Positions 45,117 to 54,499 are shown, numbered from the stretch's first letter. The stretch is DNA of 64,000 nt from Bacteroidales bacterium (GCA_030681475.1 JAUXWT010000011.1:124001-188000), one strand, 5' to 3'. Translations and numbers: made by a program. Notes: generated from the letters alone by a model not told the origin.

Positions 45117-46136
45117 TTGTTTCACCATCTTCCCCATTGCAACCTGTTTCCCTGAAGTAACCCGGCAGAAATAGATCCCAGCCGGCAACGACCGGGCATT
45201 CCAAACCAGGTGGTTAGTTCCCTTCTGGCCGCACAGGGCAATTTTGTCAACTATATGGCCGGCCTGGTCAACGATCGCGATCTCAACCTCCCCCGGCTTT
45301 TCCAGCTCATACTCAATGGTTGTTGATGACCTGAACGGATTTGGATAGTTTTTAATTGTCAATTGTAATTTGTCACTTGTCATTTCCCCAACCCGGGTTG
45401 CCGGTGTCCGGCCTGTCCTGCTGATATGGAACTGTACGGGTCCGCCATTGCTTTCGATCAGGAAACTGATGGAGTCGGCCCCTTCATTAACAGGCGTGTA
45501 AAAGATGAAAAAGGTATAATCGAAAGGTCCTTCCAGAGTTTTTGCCAGGTTGAAATCCGTGCTGAATTCAGTACCCGCCAGTGATGTTATACCTGTGAAC
45601 CGCAGGGTGTCATTAGCCCTGTTGGTTATCGTAAGGAGGATGGTGTCCACCTTGCCGATGACCACGGTATCATTTGCAACCACCGTATCGGAAACGGCCA
45701 TTTGCAATGGAGCAAAACCTTGCGTTGTTGGAAGCGCGGCATTTTTCCATGCCGCAATTCCGCCCAGCATGTTCACCACTTTGGTAAATCCCTGGGAGAC
45801 CATCAGGTTGAACGTGTTACCACTTCTAACGCCTGATGCACAGTGGATTACATACATTTTATGACGGGGCAGCAAACTTATCAGGTTGGAAAAGTTCGGG
45901 TCGTAAAAATTTCTGTTAATTGCTTTTGCAAGGTGGTCCGGGATGTATTCAGCCGGTGTACGCACATCCATCACCGCAAAATCGGGGTTTGTTGCGTTGG
46001 CCTGGATCACACTGTCGCACCGGATCGCCGTGTAATGCACAAGCAAAGTATCGTTGTTCAACGCGCTTCCGGCAGCAGAGGCGCTGCAAAAAAGAACCAA
46101 TGAAGCAAGAATGGATAAAATCTTGGCTTTAATCAT
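45114..46136 (-). CDS. Secreted rhodanese-domain protein with type IX C-terminal sorting domain
   Basis: 340 residues. A signal peptide ends near 22. The rhodanese domain (~32-135) has AVMDVRTPAEY and the active-site loop HCASGVRSG with Cys99. A ~110-residue beta-sandwich (choice-of-anchor-D or Ig-like, ~145-245) follows. The type IX sorting domain (~258-340) has IKNYPNPF at its start, then GIYFCRVTSGKQVAMGKMVK. Rhodaneses transfer sulfur; here the enzyme would be exported through SprA and attached or released at the surface. The linker before the sorting domain is a repeat-derived segment (45351-45386). Confidence 0.9.
   Translation of the reverse strand: MIKAKILSILASLVLFCSASAAGSALNNDTLLVHYTAIRCDSVIQANATNPDFAVMDVRTPAEYIPDHLAKAINRNFYDPNFSNLISLLPRHKMYVIHCASGVRSGNTFNLMVSQGFTKVVNMLGGIAAWKNAALPTTQGFAPLQMAVSDTVVANDTVVIGKVDTILLTITNRANDTLRFTGITSLAGTEFSTDFNLAKTLEGPFDYTFFIFYTPVNEGADSISFLIESNGGPVQFHISRTGRTPATRVGEMTSDKLQLTIKNYPNPFRSSTTIEYELEKPGEVEIAIVDQAGHIVDKIALCGQKGTNHLVWNARSLPAGIYFCRVTSGKQVAMGKMVKQ
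45351..45386. repeat. AATTGTCAATTGTAATTTGTCACTTGTCATT repeat inside the rhodanese gene
   Basis: On the coding strand it reads as ATGACAAGTGACAAATTACA-type units and encodes the linker MTSDKLQLTIK between the beta-sandwich and the sorting domain. Confidence 0.6.
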
Positions 46137-46198
46137 GACACTTCTGTTAAGTTCATGGTAAATATAAGCAAAATCTTATAACCGGCTCCGCTTTAGGG

Positions 46199-46831
46199 TT
46201 ATTTCGTCAGTTCCTGAAATTCCTTATCATCATAAAGGTTCTTGAGATCTTTATCCGTCAATGCATGTTTTTTAAATCCCGCGTTCATACTAAATGCTAT
46301 TTTCAAATCATCCAAGGCATTCCTTTTATCACCCTTGAGGCAATAAATACATGCACGGTTGTAGAAGTTCTCAGCGGCATTCGGGGAAAGTTCAATCCCC
46401 TTATTCATTGATGTTAAAGATTCGTCATATCGCCCTAATTGAGCCAGTGCCGCAGCTTTCATTCCCCACAGATCAGTCCTTGACGGGTTTAATTCAAGCG
46501 CGTTATCAAAAGCTGTGCAAGCATCCGATTGCCTGTCCAATCCCTGAAGTATTTGACCTTTTAGAATCCAGTTATCGGCACTATCTGGCTGAACCGAAAT
46601 AAGTTGTTCTGCATTTGTCAGGGCTTCCTGGTTCATGCCGTGTTCCGCTGTGAGAATTTTAGAAGCCTCTTCCTTCTTGCCTTGCTTGACCAATTCCTGC
46701 GCTTTTTGCAGATGTACCCTTAACGTGTCTTCGATCGCCTGATCGTTTTGATCTGACACTGATTGTGCCCATGTTCTCTGGCTGAATGAAACAGCCATAA
46801 GAAAACCAATAAGATAAACCAGTTTTTTCAT
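46199..46831 (-). CDS. Periplasmic TPR protein
   Basis: 210 residues with a signal peptide (1-22, ending WAQ). TPR units cover about 55-180, including ADNWILKGQILQGLDRQSDA, DLWGMKAAALAQLGRYDESL and AENFYNRACIYCLKGDKRNAL. A C-terminal cap (DKDLKNLYDDKEFQEL) is a common TPR end. It is a protein-interaction scaffold; the partner is unknown. It stands alone, with convergent or opposite neighbours. Confidence 0.85.
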   Translation of the reverse strand: MKKLVYLIGFLMAVSFSQRTWAQSVSDQNDQAIEDTLRVHLQKAQELVKQGKKEEASKILTAEHGMNQEALTNAEQLISVQPDSADNWILKGQILQGLDRQSDACTAFDNALELNPSRTDLWGMKAAALAQLGRYDESLTSMNKGIELSPNAAENFYNRACIYCLKGDKRNALDDLKIAFSMNAGFKKHALTDKDLKNLYDDKEFQELTK

Positions 46832-47007
46832 AGTTTTTGATTTTAAATAATTTTGAGGGTAAAATTAGCGATGCCATGAAAATAAGAGTTGAATAATACT
46901 TGTAAATTGCTTGTAAAATGGTTACAGGAATTTTTCTCCGGGACGAATACAATTAATCAATTCTTTTTTGAGACCTTTGAGAAAAAATGCCATATAATTG
47001 CTGATTT

Positions 47008-48030
47008 ATGATTGACTTAAGAAGCGATACGGTTACCCGGCCATCCAAAGGGATGCTTGAAGCCATGTTTTCGGCGGTGGTGGGCGATGATGTTTTTCAG
47101 GACGATCCCACGGTAATTGCCTTGGAGGAAAAGGCGGCAGTGATGTTCGGGAAGGAGGCAGCCTTATTCTGCCCATCCGGAACGATGACAAACCAGATCG
47201 CGATCAATGTCCACACCAGGCCCGGGGATGAAGTGATCTGTCATAAACATTCCCACGTTTATTATTATGAGGGAGGCGCCATGATGCGCAACTCCGGCGT
47301 GTCGGTTTGCTTGCTTGGTGGTCCGCGCGGACACATTACCGCATCCGAAGTGGAAAACCGCATCAACCCTGACGATATCCACCGGCCGGTCACATCACTG
47401 GTTGAAGTTGAAAATACCATGAACAAGGGAGGAGGCACTGTTTACAGATACAATGATCTTATCGCGATTTCAGATATCTGCCGGAAACATGGCCTGAAGG
47501 CTCACCTGGATGGGGCACGTATATTCAATGCCCTTGTTGAAACAGGAGAAAAGCCTGAAATTTACGGGAAACTGTTCGATTCCGTGTCGGTATGTTTGTC
47601 GAAAGGGCTGGGAGCGCCTATCGGATCCCTGTTGATCGGTGACAAGCTTTTCATAAAGCGGGCCCGCAGGGTAAGAAAAACATTTGGGGGAGCCATGCGA
47701 CAGGTGGGATATCTTGCTGCAGCTGGCATTTATGCCCTCAACAACAACATAGAGCGGTTGAAAGAAGATCATCACCGGGCCCGGCTTCTCGGAGATGTTC
47801 TGGCCGCGTTACCGGTGGTTGAGACAGTGATTCCGGTTGAAACAAACATCGTAATCTTCACGCTCCGGAACAAGTATACATCCACTGAATTTCTTGCCAG
47901 GCTGAAAGAAAATGATATTGATGCACTCCCGATCGATGGCAGGACCATACGGTTTGTCACCCACCTCGATTTTACAGACAGCATGCTCCTGAAGGTGGAA
48001 TCCGTCCTGAAATCGTTTACTTTTTTATAA
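47008..48030 (+). CDS. Low-specificity L-threonine aldolase
   Basis: 340 residues. PLP-dependent fold-type I enzyme that cleaves threonine or allo-threonine to glycine and acetaldehyde. Visible are the opening MIDLRSDTVTRPSKGM, the HSHVYYYEGGA substrate loop, HLDGARIFNA (PLP ring Asp) and the Schiff-base Lys199 in VCLSKGLGAPIGS. It stands alone on the plus strand and is convergent with thiL. Confidence 0.92.
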   Translation: MIDLRSDTVTRPSKGMLEAMFSAVVGDDVFQDDPTVIALEEKAAVMFGKEAALFCPSGTMTNQIAINVHTRPGDEVICHKHSHVYYYEGGAMMRNSGVSVCLLGGPRGHITASEVENRINPDDIHRPVTSLVEVENTMNKGGGTVYRYNDLIAISDICRKHGLKAHLDGARIFNALVETGEKPEIYGKLFDSVSVCLSKGLGAPIGSLLIGDKLFIKRARRVRKTFGGAMRQVGYLAAAGIYALNNNIERLKEDHHRARLLGDVLAALPVVETVIPVETNIVIFTLRNKYTSTEFLARLKENDIDALPIDGRTIRFVTHLDFTDSMLLKVESVLKSFTFL

Positions 48031-48046
48031 ACTGCCGTGCAGTTTA

Positions 48047-48086
48047 AATCGTTATTCGTCAATCGTCAAATCGTAACTCGTTATTG
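48047..48086. repeat. CGTTATTCGTCAATCGTCAAATCGTAACT repeat
   Basis: Degenerate TCGTAA/TCGTCA units fill the convergent gap between the threonine aldolase and thiL, touching the thiL stop. Related to the ACGATT repeat at 63047-63106. Confidence 0.55.
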
Positions 48087-49154
48087 TCTTTCTCTCATCC
48101 CATCCCACCCCTGTGCTGTGATCGGAATAGATTTGCCATCGGGGGTGATCATATATTTCCCTTCGGATGAGGCGGTCATATGGCCGATGATGGTGATGCC
48201 GGCCACATCTTTTATCTTTTCATAATCATCCTGTTTCACGGTAAAAAGAAGTTCATAATCTTCGCCGCCGCTAAGGGCTGCAACACTTGGAATGATCTTA
48301 TACTCTTTGGCAAGTTCACGGGTATGTTCATCGATGGGGATCTTCTCTTCGAACAGTTTGCACCCGACATCTGATTGCTTGCATAAATGTAAAATCTCCG
48401 AGGCCAGCCCATCGGAAATATCGATCATGGAAGTAGGCTTGATCCCTGTTCCAAGGAGCAGATTGCGGATATCGGTGCGTGCTTCCGGCCTTAACTGTCG
48501 TCCGATCTGATAATCAAAACCGGTCAGCTCAGGCTGCATATTCGGATCAACCTGGAATACCGACTTCTCTCGCTCCAGGATGAGCAAGCCGATATAGGCG
48601 CTTCCCAGGTCACCTGTAACACAAAGCAAATCACCCGCACCAGCTCCGTTGCGGTACACCACCTCCTCTTTTTTTGCCTCCCCCACGATGGAAACAGAAA
48701 TCGCGAGCCCCTTTACGTTCGAGCTTGTATCACCGCCCACGAGATCGACCTTGTACTTATCACAGGCCATCACGATACCGGCGTAAAGTTCATCGAGCGC
48801 TTCGGCCGAAAACCGGCTGGAAACAGCCAGTGAAACGGTCATCTGCTTTGGGATGCCGTTCATGGCGGCAATGTCGGAGATGTTCACCACGGCAGCCTTA
48901 TATCCAAGATGTTTGAAGGGCATGTAGGTCAGGTCAAAATGGATCCCCTCCACCAGCAGGTCTGTCGACAGTAGAATTACCTTGTCACCTGCATCAATAA
49001 CTGCAGCATCATCACCAATCCCTTTCAAAGTCTCTGCGTGATAGCGCTTCACATGCTTTGTCAACCGTTCAATAAGGCCAAATTCACCCAGCTCTGCCAA
49101 TGAAGTCAGCCGCTGTTTGCTATCACCTGTCTTTTTTTCTTTTTTCTCGAACAT
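48081..49154 (-). CDS. thiL: Thiamine-monophosphate kinase
   Basis: 357 residues. It converts thiamine phosphate to thiamine diphosphate. ATP/Mg residues lie in GIGDDAAVID near the N-terminus. The PurM/ThiL fold is marked by VGGDTSSN, CVTGDLGSAYIGLL, TSMIDISDGLASE and ALSGGEDYELLFTV. A short charged N-terminal extension precedes the usual LGEFGLIERL. No other thiamine genes are in the window. Confidence 0.95.
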   Translation of the reverse strand: MFEKKEKKTGDSKQRLTSLAELGEFGLIERLTKHVKRYHAETLKGIGDDAAVIDAGDKVILLSTDLLVEGIHFDLTYMPFKHLGYKAAVVNISDIAAMNGIPKQMTVSLAVSSRFSAEALDELYAGIVMACDKYKVDLVGGDTSSNVKGLAISVSIVGEAKKEEVVYRNGAGAGDLLCVTGDLGSAYIGLLILEREKSVFQVDPNMQPELTGFDYQIGRQLRPEARTDIRNLLLGTGIKPTSMIDISDGLASEILHLCKQSDVGCKLFEEKIPIDEHTRELAKEYKIIPSVAALSGGEDYELLFTVKQDDYEKIKDVAGITIIGHMTASSEGKYMITPDGKSIPITAQGWDGMRERQ

Positions 49155-49773
49155 TTTGCCGTATAGTTAATAAGCACTACGTCCCACGTCTGACGTTCCA
49201 CATAATTCTCAGCCCGTAAAATTACAACTTTTGTCTATTCCTGTTTAATACTGGGAAATAAACCACAAAGCCGCTAAAGGAAATCACGAAGGCGCACGAA
49301 AAAGTTCGACAGGAACATCATCTCCTTTGTTCGACTTTGTATGTACTTAGTGCGACTTTGTGGTTAAATATTGTTTGTTGACTATCATTCTGCACGTCTT
49401 AATTATTACCTCCATCCATAATCATTAATGTGATAAAATCTGGTATAATTGTGATCAACCAATAAAACTTATTTATTACATTTTGGAATTGAGAAATATT
49501 GTAACTTTATCCCATCAAGCCCCATCTGATTTGATTTAAAAAATCTCACCATGGTTCCCCGTAAAAGGAAACTACACCGGATTCGCAGAGATGACCGGAA
49601 GTACAACAGAGAAAAGTGTAATGACCACCGGGGTTTATTCCTGAATTGCAAGAGATAATTGCAATCTTCAGGAGGGTAAGGTGGAAATAAACGGAAGGAT
49701 GGGATATGGTTATTGACAAGTTGTTGGCTATTAGAATAGAACTCTTATTTCAAAGAATTAATTAACGTACAAT
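49155..49773. other. 619-base gene-free region
   Basis: It holds AACCACAAAGCCGCTAAAGG and CACGAAGGCGCACGAAA-type simple repeats at about 49259-49365 and is otherwise AT-rich. A GTTGTAATTTTAC sequence near 49220 on the minus strand could be a weak thiL promoter; the same string precedes the gene at 4540. A 35-codon frame (49551-49658) and a 60-codon minus frame (49469-49651) have no support as genes. Confidence 0.6.
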
Positions 49774-50508
49774 ATGACAACATTAGTAGTTGGCGCAAGT
49801 GGAGCAACCGGAAAACATTTAGTGGATCAACTGCTAAATTTCAAGCACAAAGTAAAGGTGATTGTTCGTTCACCTGAAAAATTACCCGAATCATGGAAAA
49901 CCAACGACCAACTGTCCATCATCCAAGCTAGCGTATCAGATATAACTGAAGATGAAATGGCCGAATACATCCAGGGTTGTAATGCAGTTGCTTCTTGTTT
50001 AGGCCATAATATGAATTGGAATGGGTTATATGGAAAACCTCGAAAACTAGTTACAGACTCTGTCAGCCTCCTCTGTAATGCAATTAAAAAGAATGCGCCT
50101 GATAGGCCAATGAAATTTGTATTGATGAACACTACTGGCAACCGTAACAGAGACTTAAATGAACCCATTTCGATTGGCCAAAGATTAGTAATAGCATTAC
50201 TTAGATTATTATTACCTCCACATGTAGATAATGAAAAGGCTGCTGATCATTTACGGACTAAGGTAGGTCAAAATAATAATTTCATTGAGTGGGTAGCTGT
50301 TCGTCCAGATGGTTTAGTAAACGAAGACAAGGTCACCGAATACGAGGTTTATCCCTCACCAACAAGAAGTGCGATTTTTGATGCCGGAACTGTAAGCCGA
50401 ATTAATGTTGGTCATTTTATGGCTGAATTAATTACAGAAAATGACTTATGGAATAGGTGGAAAGGACAAATGCCCGTAATTTATAAGACTGCCCAGAAGA
50501 ATAGTTAA
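49774..50508 (+). CDS. NAD(P)-binding SDR-like protein (atypical/extended, NmrA-like)
   Basis: 244 residues. N-terminal Rossmann motif GASGATG (7-13) after a single strand; DQLLNFKHKVKVIVRSPEKL supplies the basic residue expected for NADP preference. AVASCLGHN and MNTTGNRNRD are typical of NmrA/NAD(P)H-binding family members, which can be oxidoreductases or redox sensors. No catalytic YxxxK is evident. The gene and its 5' region are richer in A+T than the neighbours, suggesting recent acquisition. Substrate unknown. Confidence 0.82.
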   Translation: MTTLVVGASGATGKHLVDQLLNFKHKVKVIVRSPEKLPESWKTNDQLSIIQASVSDITEDEMAEYIQGCNAVASCLGHNMNWNGLYGKPRKLVTDSVSLLCNAIKKNAPDRPMKFVLMNTTGNRNRDLNEPISIGQRLVIALLRLLLPPHVDNEKAADHLRTKVGQNNNFIEWVAVRPDGLVNEDKVTEYEVYPSPTRSAIFDAGTVSRINVGHFMAELITENDLWNRWKGQMPVIYKTAQKNS

Positions 50509-50606
50509 TAGTAAAATAAACAGCCTACAATAAATATGACTTCGCGTGACACGTTGTGCCCGGCATGAAGTCCACGCTGAATAAAATCACCATGGTGCAG
50601 GGTCAC

Positions 50607-50969
50607 TTACCGCCGGATGACCAGTTTTTGGGTTGAGATTTTTGTATCTGATTCAGCTTTGACCATGTATATCCCGGCAGGCAAATCCACCGTATTCACA
50701 TTGACCATACCTGAACTCCCCAAAACATTGTTTTTAACATACACTGTGGCTCCTGTCAGGTCAAGGACGGATAATTTAACCGTACCATCATTTTTCAGAT
50801 TGTCAAGATCAATTGAGGTGTTTTCATGCGCTGGGTTAGGATAAACCCTGATGGAGGTATTCGACTTCCCATTTTCTCTCACACTGAATACTTGCGATGT
50901 GAGGTTAATCCAGTTTTGTCTGATCGTGTTGGAGTCAAGCTTTAGATCGAAAAAAAAACAACAAAACAT
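50607..50969 (-). pseudogene. Orphan type IX C-terminal sorting domain, gene remnant
   Basis: Of 120 codons, the last ~85 form a clear type A sorting domain (IRVYPNPAHENTSIDLDNL, then LPAGIYMVKAESDTK and QKLVIRR). The N-terminal ~35 residues have no signal peptide and no passenger domain. Such domains are cleaved signals on larger exported proteins, so this is the 3' end of a lost cargo gene. The ATG at 50969 lies just upstream of the divergent FISUMP gene's promoter. Confidence 0.75.
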
Positions 50970-50984
50970 TTTATTGGATAGATG

Positions 50985-50992
50985 TATCTTTG
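50985..50992 (+). promoter_or_regulatory. -7 element TATCTTTG for the FISUMP-domain gene
   Basis: Exact TAnnTTTG match, 18 bases upstream of ATG 51011. It covers the alternative TTG start at 50990 and so supports the ATG. Confidence 0.55.
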
Positions 50993-51010
50993 AGAAATAA
51001 ATTCAGATTC

Positions 51011-51931
51011 ATGAATCGGGCGATCCTCACATTGGCCGGACTGATTATTATAAGTAACCTCCAGGCACAAACCGTGACCGACATTGACGGGAATGTATAT
51101 CCCACGGTTAATATCGGCACACAGGTATGGATGGCTGAGAACCTGAAGACCACCAGGTTCAACGATGGCACAAATATACCCATGGAGATGGACAGTACGG
51201 CATGGAATCATTTAAGCTATCCGGCCTATTGCTGGTATTCCAACGCTTCCGTATATAAGGACATTTTCGGCGCCCTGTACAATTGGTTAGCAGTGGGTGC
51301 CGGCAAACTGGCCCCAACAGGCTGGCATGTGGCAACTGATGCAGAATGGACCATTTTGACAAATCTTCTTGGCGGAGCAGGTTCTGCGGGAGGGAAACTG
51401 AAAACGGTCGGGACCATTGAAGTCGGGACCAGCTACTGGTATACCCCAAATACTGGCGCCACGAATGCAAGCGGTTTCTCCGGTCTTCCCGGTGGCGCCC
51501 GTGAATTTGACGGGAGTTACAACTACCTGTTCAGCTACGGTTTCTGGTGGACGGCAACAAATGACAACAGCGGTTTTGCCTATTACCGCAATCTGAGTTA
51601 CAACTATGCAGATGTCCAGCGCGGATTATTAAATTATCAGGACGGACTTTCAGTGCGATGTGTGAAAGATCCACCATCAGGTATTGATATTAATAAAGAT
51701 GCGCAATTGTTAAACCTATTTCCTAACCCTGCATTTGACCATATTATTATCGACATTACAACAAGTCAGAAGATCAATATTTCAATTTACAGCCTCACCG
51801 GAAAACTTTTGGTTCAACAAATGGTTGACGGAAGAAAGAATGAAATTGACGTCAGCGCTTTGTCAAAAGGAATTTATATCATTCATGTTACCGGTACCGA
51901 CTGGAAGGCGCAGCGTAAACTGATAAAGTAG
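51011..51931 (+). CDS. Secreted FISUMP-domain protein with type IX sorting domain
   Basis: 306 residues from ATG 51011. A signal peptide ends near LQAQ. The FISUMP domain (Fibrobacter succinogenes major paralogous domain, ~22-220) has the hallmark GTQVWMAENLKTTRFNDG, YNWLAVGAGKLAPTGWHVAT and SVRCVKD. A type A sorting domain (~232-306) runs from LFPNPAFDHIIID to IYIIHVTGTDWKAQRKLIK. Function of the FISUMP domain is unknown; it is common in surface proteins of this phylum. It should travel through SprA. Confidence 0.9.
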   Translation: MNRAILTLAGLIIISNLQAQTVTDIDGNVYPTVNIGTQVWMAENLKTTRFNDGTNIPMEMDSTAWNHLSYPAYCWYSNASVYKDIFGALYNWLAVGAGKLAPTGWHVATDAEWTILTNLLGGAGSAGGKLKTVGTIEVGTSYWYTPNTGATNASGFSGLPGGAREFDGSYNYLFSYGFWWTATNDNSGFAYYRNLSYNYADVQRGLLNYQDGLSVRCVKDPPSGIDINKDAQLLNLFPNPAFDHIIIDITTSQKINISIYSLTGKLLVQQMVDGRKNEIDVSALSKGIYIIHVTGTDWKAQRKLIK

Positions 51932-51990
51932 TGATCCATGCTGTGCTTTGGATGAAAAATTCTGACAGCGTTTAACATAAAAAAAATTGG

Positions 51991-53301
51991 ATGATTCAGA
52001 AAATACTTGATAAATTAAAGATCACATCTTTGAACAGGATGCAACTTGCTGCCATAGAGGCTGCAAAAAAATCAAATGACATTGTTTTGCTATCTCCCAC
52101 AGGATCAGGAAAAACGCTGGGTTTTCTGTTGCCGGTTTTAAGTAGTTTAAATTCTGACAACAATGGAGTCCAGGTATTGGTATTGGTTCCGGCACGTGAA
52201 CTGGCATTGCAGATTGAACAGGTGTTTAAGCAAATGAATACAGGTTTTAAGGTGAACTGTTTTTATGGCGGCCACTCAACTAAAACAGAAAAGAATAATC
52301 TGAAGCATCCGCCTGCAGTGCTTGTCGGGACTCCGGGCAGGATCGCCTATCATATCCATCATGATAATTTTGAAACAGAAAGCATTCACACGTTGGTACT
52401 GGATGAATTTGACAAGTCGTTGGAATTCGGTTTTAAGGAGGAAATGTCGTTCATTATTAAACAATTAAAGAAGGTTCGTAAACGCATTTTAACCTCCGCT
52501 ACAAACATGGAGGAGATACCCTCCTTTACAGGCATAAAAAACCCCGTGGAACTTGATTTTTTAAACAGTCGTTCTCCGACAGCATCAACGCTAAAATTAA
52601 AATACCTGAGAGCAGAAGATAACGACAAGCTGCAGATCTTATTTGCATTGATATGCAAGCTGCAAAATCAATCAACGTTGGTTTTTTGCAATCACAGAGA
52701 AGCTGTCGAACGCATTGGTATTCTTCTGGCGGAGAAGGGATTGGCACATGGCATTTTTCATGGTGGGATGGACCAGGAGGAGCGGGAGCGTGCCGTGATA
52801 AAATTCAGAAACGGAAGTCATCGCCTGCTGATCACCACCGATCTTGCTTCACGTGGGCTTGACATACCCGAAATAGAGGCTGTGGTACATTATCAGTTGC
52901 CGGTTACGAAGGATGTTTTCACACACAGGAATGGCAGAACCGCACGAATGAATGCAGCCGGAACTTCTTATTTATTGTTATCCGCTACGGACCATCTGCC
53001 GCCATTTTTAAATGAAACACCGGAGGTTGAATCATTGCCGGAAAAAAACATTTTGCCGGAAAGGGCACCCTGGCGTTCATTGTATATTGCAGCTGGTAAA
53101 AAGGAAAAGATAAACAAAATGGACATTGTTGGCATGCTACTGCAAAAGGGCAAGTTGGCAAAAGAGGAGTTGGGCCTGGTGGAAGTGTTGGATCATTCTT
53201 CTTACGCTGCCGTGTGCAGCAGTAAAATTGAAAAAGTATTGAAATTGATCAAAAACGAAAAGATCAAAAACAGAAAAATCAGGATTCAAATCTCCGAATG
53301 A
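51991..53301 (+). CDS. DEAD-box-like RNA helicase with DbpA-type RNA-binding domain
   Basis: 436 residues. Motifs in order: Q-like region LNRMQLAAIEAA, Walker A SPTGSGKT (35-42), PARELA, GTPGR, motif II DEFD in place of DEAD, SAT, LVFCNHREA, TTDLASRGLDIP and HRNGRTAR in place of the common HRxGRTGR. A C-terminal domain (about 365-436, KINKMDIVGMLLQKGKL) matches the DbpA/CsdA RNA-binding module used in 50S ribosome assembly. The two motif changes mark it as a divergent family. Biological target is inferred only. Confidence 0.9.
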   Translation: MIQKILDKLKITSLNRMQLAAIEAAKKSNDIVLLSPTGSGKTLGFLLPVLSSLNSDNNGVQVLVLVPARELALQIEQVFKQMNTGFKVNCFYGGHSTKTEKNNLKHPPAVLVGTPGRIAYHIHHDNFETESIHTLVLDEFDKSLEFGFKEEMSFIIKQLKKVRKRILTSATNMEEIPSFTGIKNPVELDFLNSRSPTASTLKLKYLRAEDNDKLQILFALICKLQNQSTLVFCNHREAVERIGILLAEKGLAHGIFHGGMDQEERERAVIKFRNGSHRLLITTDLASRGLDIPEIEAVVHYQLPVTKDVFTHRNGRTARMNAAGTSYLLLSATDHLPPFLNETPEVESLPEKNILPERAPWRSLYIAAGKKEKINKMDIVGMLLQKGKLAKEELGLVEVLDHSSYAAVCSSKIEKVLKLIKNEKIKNRKIRIQISE

Positions 53302-53354
53302 GTATTCTGAACTAATTGAATTTGAACAATATAAAGAATGTTTGATTTGGGGTA

Positions 53355-54449
53355 TCAATTGTACTGATGAAGGGTAAAATCCTGGTCTCTCAACTGTGGC
53401 TCAAACCCCGCATCCCTTATGGACTTCTGAATACCTTCGGCGTCGAGTTTATGGTTGGCGCCGGCCGCGCTTACTACATTTTCTTCGATCATGATGCTGC
53501 CAAAATCGTTGGCGCCTGCATGAAGACATAGTTGGGCCGTATCTTTCCCGACAGTCAGCCACGATGCCTGGATGTTCAGAATGTTTGGCAACATGATCCT
53601 GCTGATAGCGATCATACGGATATACTCTGCAGGGGTAACGGTATTAAAAACTCCGGATTTTTCTTTCAGTACTGTTTTATCATCCTGAAAAGGCCATGGT
53701 ATGAAGGATAAAAATCCTTTATGTCCGGATGGTTTTTCCGATTGAACGGTCCGGAGGGCTACAAGATGTTCCATACGCTCTTCGATGGTTTCGATATGCC
53801 CGAACATCATCGTAGCTGAGGTGGTAAGGTCCAGTCTATGAGCCGCCCGCATGACATCAAGCCACTGCTGTTTCGTGCATTTCGCCGGTGAAAGTACCTT
53901 GCGTACCCTGTCGGAAAGAATCTCAGCCCCGGCGCCGGGCAAACTATCCAGTCCCGCCGCGGCCAATCGTTTTAACACGGTTTTATAGGTGAGTCTGCTC
54001 TTTTTTGCCAGCCAGGCGATCTCGGGTGGTCCGAGTGCATGCAGGCGGACATCGGGATAATGGCGTTTGAGGTCGGAAAACAGGTTTTCATAAAAATCCA
54101 GGCTCAGCTTAGGGTGCAAACCTCCCTGAAGCAACAGTTGATTACCTCCAAGGCGTTTCATCTCCTCGATCTTGTTGCAATATTCAGGGATTGTGGTTAC
54201 ATAAGTATCCGGGCTGTCATTCTTCCTGTAAAAGTTGCAAAATTTACATCCGGAAATACAGACATTGGTAATATTAACATTGCGATCAATGATCCAGGTC
54301 ACTTTTCCTTCAGGGTGCAGTTTTTTCCGCAGATCATTGCCAATCAGCATCAGATCTGCTAACGGGAGGGTTTCAAAGAGGAATTTCCCTTCATCGACAT
54401 TCAGAAATTCTAAATTAAAGGCTTTATTTATAAGGGGTTCGGTTTTCAT
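53355..54449 (-). CDS. mqnC: Cyclic dehypoxanthinyl futalosine synthase
   Basis: 364 residues. Radical-SAM enzyme of the futalosine menaquinone pathway that cyclises dehypoxanthine futalosine. The SAM-cluster motif is C64xxxC68xxC71 (NVCISGCKFCNFYRK) in a RNVNITN context typical of MqnC rather than MqnE. QLLLQGGLHPKL and SLPGAGAEIL are further family blocks, as is QASWLTVGKDTAQLCLHAGANDFG. It implies menaquinone-based respiration. The other mqn genes are elsewhere. Confidence 0.93.
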   Translation of the reverse strand: MKTEPLINKAFNLEFLNVDEGKFLFETLPLADLMLIGNDLRKKLHPEGKVTWIIDRNVNITNVCISGCKFCNFYRKNDSPDTYVTTIPEYCNKIEEMKRLGGNQLLLQGGLHPKLSLDFYENLFSDLKRHYPDVRLHALGPPEIAWLAKKSRLTYKTVLKRLAAAGLDSLPGAGAEILSDRVRKVLSPAKCTKQQWLDVMRAAHRLDLTTSATMMFGHIETIEERMEHLVALRTVQSEKPSGHKGFLSFIPWPFQDDKTVLKEKSGVFNTVTPAEYIRMIAISRIMLPNILNIQASWLTVGKDTAQLCLHAGANDFGSIMIEENVVSAAGANHKLDAEGIQKSIRDAGFEPQLRDQDFTLHQYN

Positions 54450-54499
54450 AGGTAACAGATGTCATTCAGAATATAACCATTCCGGTCACTAAATTTTGT

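Noticed and set aside
48029-48045. Hairpin AAACTGC-CGT-GCAGTTT as a terminator for the threonine aldolase gene
   Set aside because: Good 7-bp stem but no T run on either strand after it, so termination is not supported.
49469-49651. 60-codon minus-strand ORF
   Set aside because: No promoter, no recognisable domain, biased residue composition, and it overlaps other spurious frames in an AT-rich gap.
49551-49658. 35-codon plus-strand ORF starting MVPRKRKLH
   Set aside because: Very basic short peptide with no family, promoter or coupling; kept out of the gene list.
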